Positions 20,652-21,889 of a stretch of 21,889 nt of DNA are shown piece after piece (positions within the stretch are counted from its first letter, which is position 1; every line of letters starts with the position of its first letter). The DNA lies in contig JBKDZL010000040.1 in assembly GCA_047971145.1 (NCBI GenBank), positions 1 through 21,889 on the forward strand, written 5' to 3'. The notes under the pieces were generated by a model. That model did not search any database. It saw nothing but the letters and a program-made list of their open reading frames with translations, and was not told the DNA's origin. Source of the DNA: JBKDZL01 sp047971145 (GTDB lineage: Bacteria > Bacillota_I > Bacilli_A > Erysipelotrichales > Erysipelotrichaceae). Both the position numbers and the translations under genes were made by a program.

Positions 20652-21889
20652 TTACTTACCTTTTGCTCTAAGTAATGAAAGAAAAATTGCCATCAAAGCA
20701 CTCTCAGAAGTAAAATTAGCTAAAGTACTAAAACCATTAAAATTATTTGTTTCTATCATCTTGAGTAAAGCTAAAACAAACTTTTCGAAATCTTCATTAT
20801 TTTTATCATCTTGATGAATAATATTATTAATTAAAGCCAAAATTTCAACATTCATTAAATCAATAGTTAAATACTTTTTTTCTAAATCTCTTATTACCTT
20901 ATCAATATTATAAACTATAGTCGGATCATAATTATTAGTTTCCATAATAAATTCTAAAACTCTTAAAAAGTGATCACTTTTTTTCTGATGGCGATTATTA
21001 ATAGTAAACTTTAAATTATTTTCAGCACTAAATGTAATATTGGTGTTGGTCCGCTCCATTATTTTCTGGCAGACAATATTAAATTTATCAGAATACCCTT
21101 GAAGTTTTCTGCTTCTTTTATTAAAAGAATAACTAAAGCCTCGCTGTTTTTCGAAATATCTTAGAGTAGCTAAATAACCTAACTTTATATTTCTTTTAGC
21201 TACTAGAGGATCAAAATCCAAAAAACCTCCTAAATCCCAATTGGAATTAATAATATGAACTTGAGCTTGCTGCTCATCATACTTTCTTTTATTTCCTAAG
21301 AAATCTAAATCTACCGCAATGATTTCAGTTGCACCATAATCAATTGCACTCTGTATTGGTAAGTTATCAAAGAAGCCACCATCAATATAACTCTTATCAT
21401 TTATTTTATGGGGAGGAAAAGCTGGCACAGCTGAACAAGAAGCTATTAAATAATCAATTACTAACTCACAAGCTAAATCATTAATTACTATTTCATGTCC
21501 TTTCATCGCTGGCACTTCTAAAACAGTTAAAATACCTGTTATTTTACTTTTCTTAATTTTTTTTATATTAATTTCTCGATTCAATAGCTCTTTAAATGGG
21601 CTAATATCAATTTCTCGCTCTTTAATTGCTTGTTTAAATAATAGTTTAAATTGATCTAGTTCACTACTAGCTTGATCATATTCAGATTTTAATTCTGCTG
21701 ACACTTTAAATATTTGTAGCAAATCCAATTGTTGCCAGAGTTTTGCACTAGTAAAGAAGCTATTTTGCACCATTTGTATCATATTTAGTGCTCCAACTGA
21801 GCTACCTACAACTAGTCCATAATCATATTTAACTTTCCTTAAAGCTTGCCAAACACCATATTGAAAAGAACCTTTAGCACCACCTCCTG
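20652..21889 (-). CDS. Patatin-like phospholipase, N-terminus outside window
   Basis: Serine lipid acyl hydrolase of the patatin/RssA type. The frame is open to the right edge, so at least 411 residues are visible and the true start lies beyond 21889. An internal ATG at 21782 is not the start, because essential motifs lie upstream of it. The oxyanion loop GGGAKG is at the very edge, and GSSVG carries the nucleophile Ser 29 residues after the first Gly. The catalytic Asp is in YIDGGFFDNLP (DGG motif). A C-terminal extension of about 190 residues after the core is helical-looking and of unknown role. It ends 43 bases before the tRNA-Lys gene on the same strand. Signal sequence and membrane location cannot be judged. 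Confidence 0.9.
   Translation of the reverse strand, partial: GGGAKGSFQYGVWQALRKVKYDYGLVVGSSVGALNMIQMVQNSFFTSAKLWQQLDLLQIFKVSAELKSEYDQASSELDQFKLLFKQAIKEREIDISPFKELLNREINIKKIKKSKITGILTVLEVPAMKGHEIVINDLACELVIDYLIASCSAVPAFPPHKINDKSYIDGGFFDNLPIQSAIDYGATEIIAVDLDFLGNKRKYDEQQAQVHIINSNWDLGGFLDFDPLVAKRNIKLGYLATLRYFEKQRGFSYSFNKRSRKLQGYSDKFNIVCQKIMERTNTNITFSAENNLKFTINNRHQKKSDHFLRVLEFIMETNNYDPTIVYNIDKVIRDLEKKYLTIDLMNVEILALINNIIHQDDKNNEDFEKFVLALLKMIETNNFNGFSTLANFTSESALMAIFLSLLRAKGK

Noticed and set aside
21648..21782. Patatin gene starting at the internal ATG at 21782
   Set aside because: The oxyanion loop GGGAKG and the GSSVG nucleophile are encoded upstream in the same open frame, so the gene continues past the right edge.
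21790..21810. Minus-strand sequence like the D arm of a tRNA (TAGCTCAGTTGGAGC) within the patatin gene
   Set aside because: It encodes the GSSVGA nucleophile motif in frame, and no anticodon or T arm follows. The real tRNA is at 20533-20608.

Overview
This is an AT-rich, densely packed bacterial chromosome segment. AGGAGG-type ribosome binding sites, a mannose-family PTS, a CcpA-like operator and the gene set all point to a low-GC Bacillota (Firmicutes) genome. I cannot name the genus; a member of the Erysipelotrichia or a related class is a guess. UGG is used for Trp and UGA does not interrupt genes, so the genetic code looks standard. I see no insertion sequence, phage gene or CRISPR array.

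Regions 1-2702 and 13021-17522, both on the minus strand, hold two halves of a type II fatty-acid synthesis system. The right half is accB-accC-accD-accA-fabH, with overlapping or abutting genes behind one promoter (17551-17579). The left half is acpP-fabD-fabG-fabF behind its own strong promoter (2739-2767); fabF runs off the left edge. Just beyond the acc promoter lie a membrane-anchored metallophosphoesterase (minus) and a divergent FabV-type enoyl reductase gene (plus), the only enoyl reductase in view. No fabZ, fabI or fabK is visible.

Region 2964-13017 separates the two halves. It is a roughly 10-kb carbohydrate locus built around a mannose-family PTS: EIIA (plus), EIIB (minus, divergent), EIIC and EIID. 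Between EIIB and EIIC lie a small two-helix membrane protein, a membrane protein resembling an M28 peptidase whose metal ligands look lost, and three tandem SIS-domain paralogues, the first of which lacks the usual phosphosugar-binding motifs. The SIS1-SIS2-SIS3-EIIC-EIID unit has its own promoter, overlapped by a cre-like site, and ends at a strong bidirectional terminator. A second minus-strand unit carries nagA, a YhfZ-type regulator and another small membrane protein. A cutC-family gene is divergent from nagA. The likely theme is uptake of a phosphorylated N-acetylated sugar, deacetylation by NagA and further conversion by SIS (and perhaps CutC) proteins. No NagB-type deaminase is present. 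The substrate is unknown.

Region 19807-21889 holds a multi-pass membrane protein gene, a bidirectional terminator, a tRNA-Lys(CUU) gene with encoded CCA, and a patatin-like phospholipase gene whose 5' end lies beyond the right edge.
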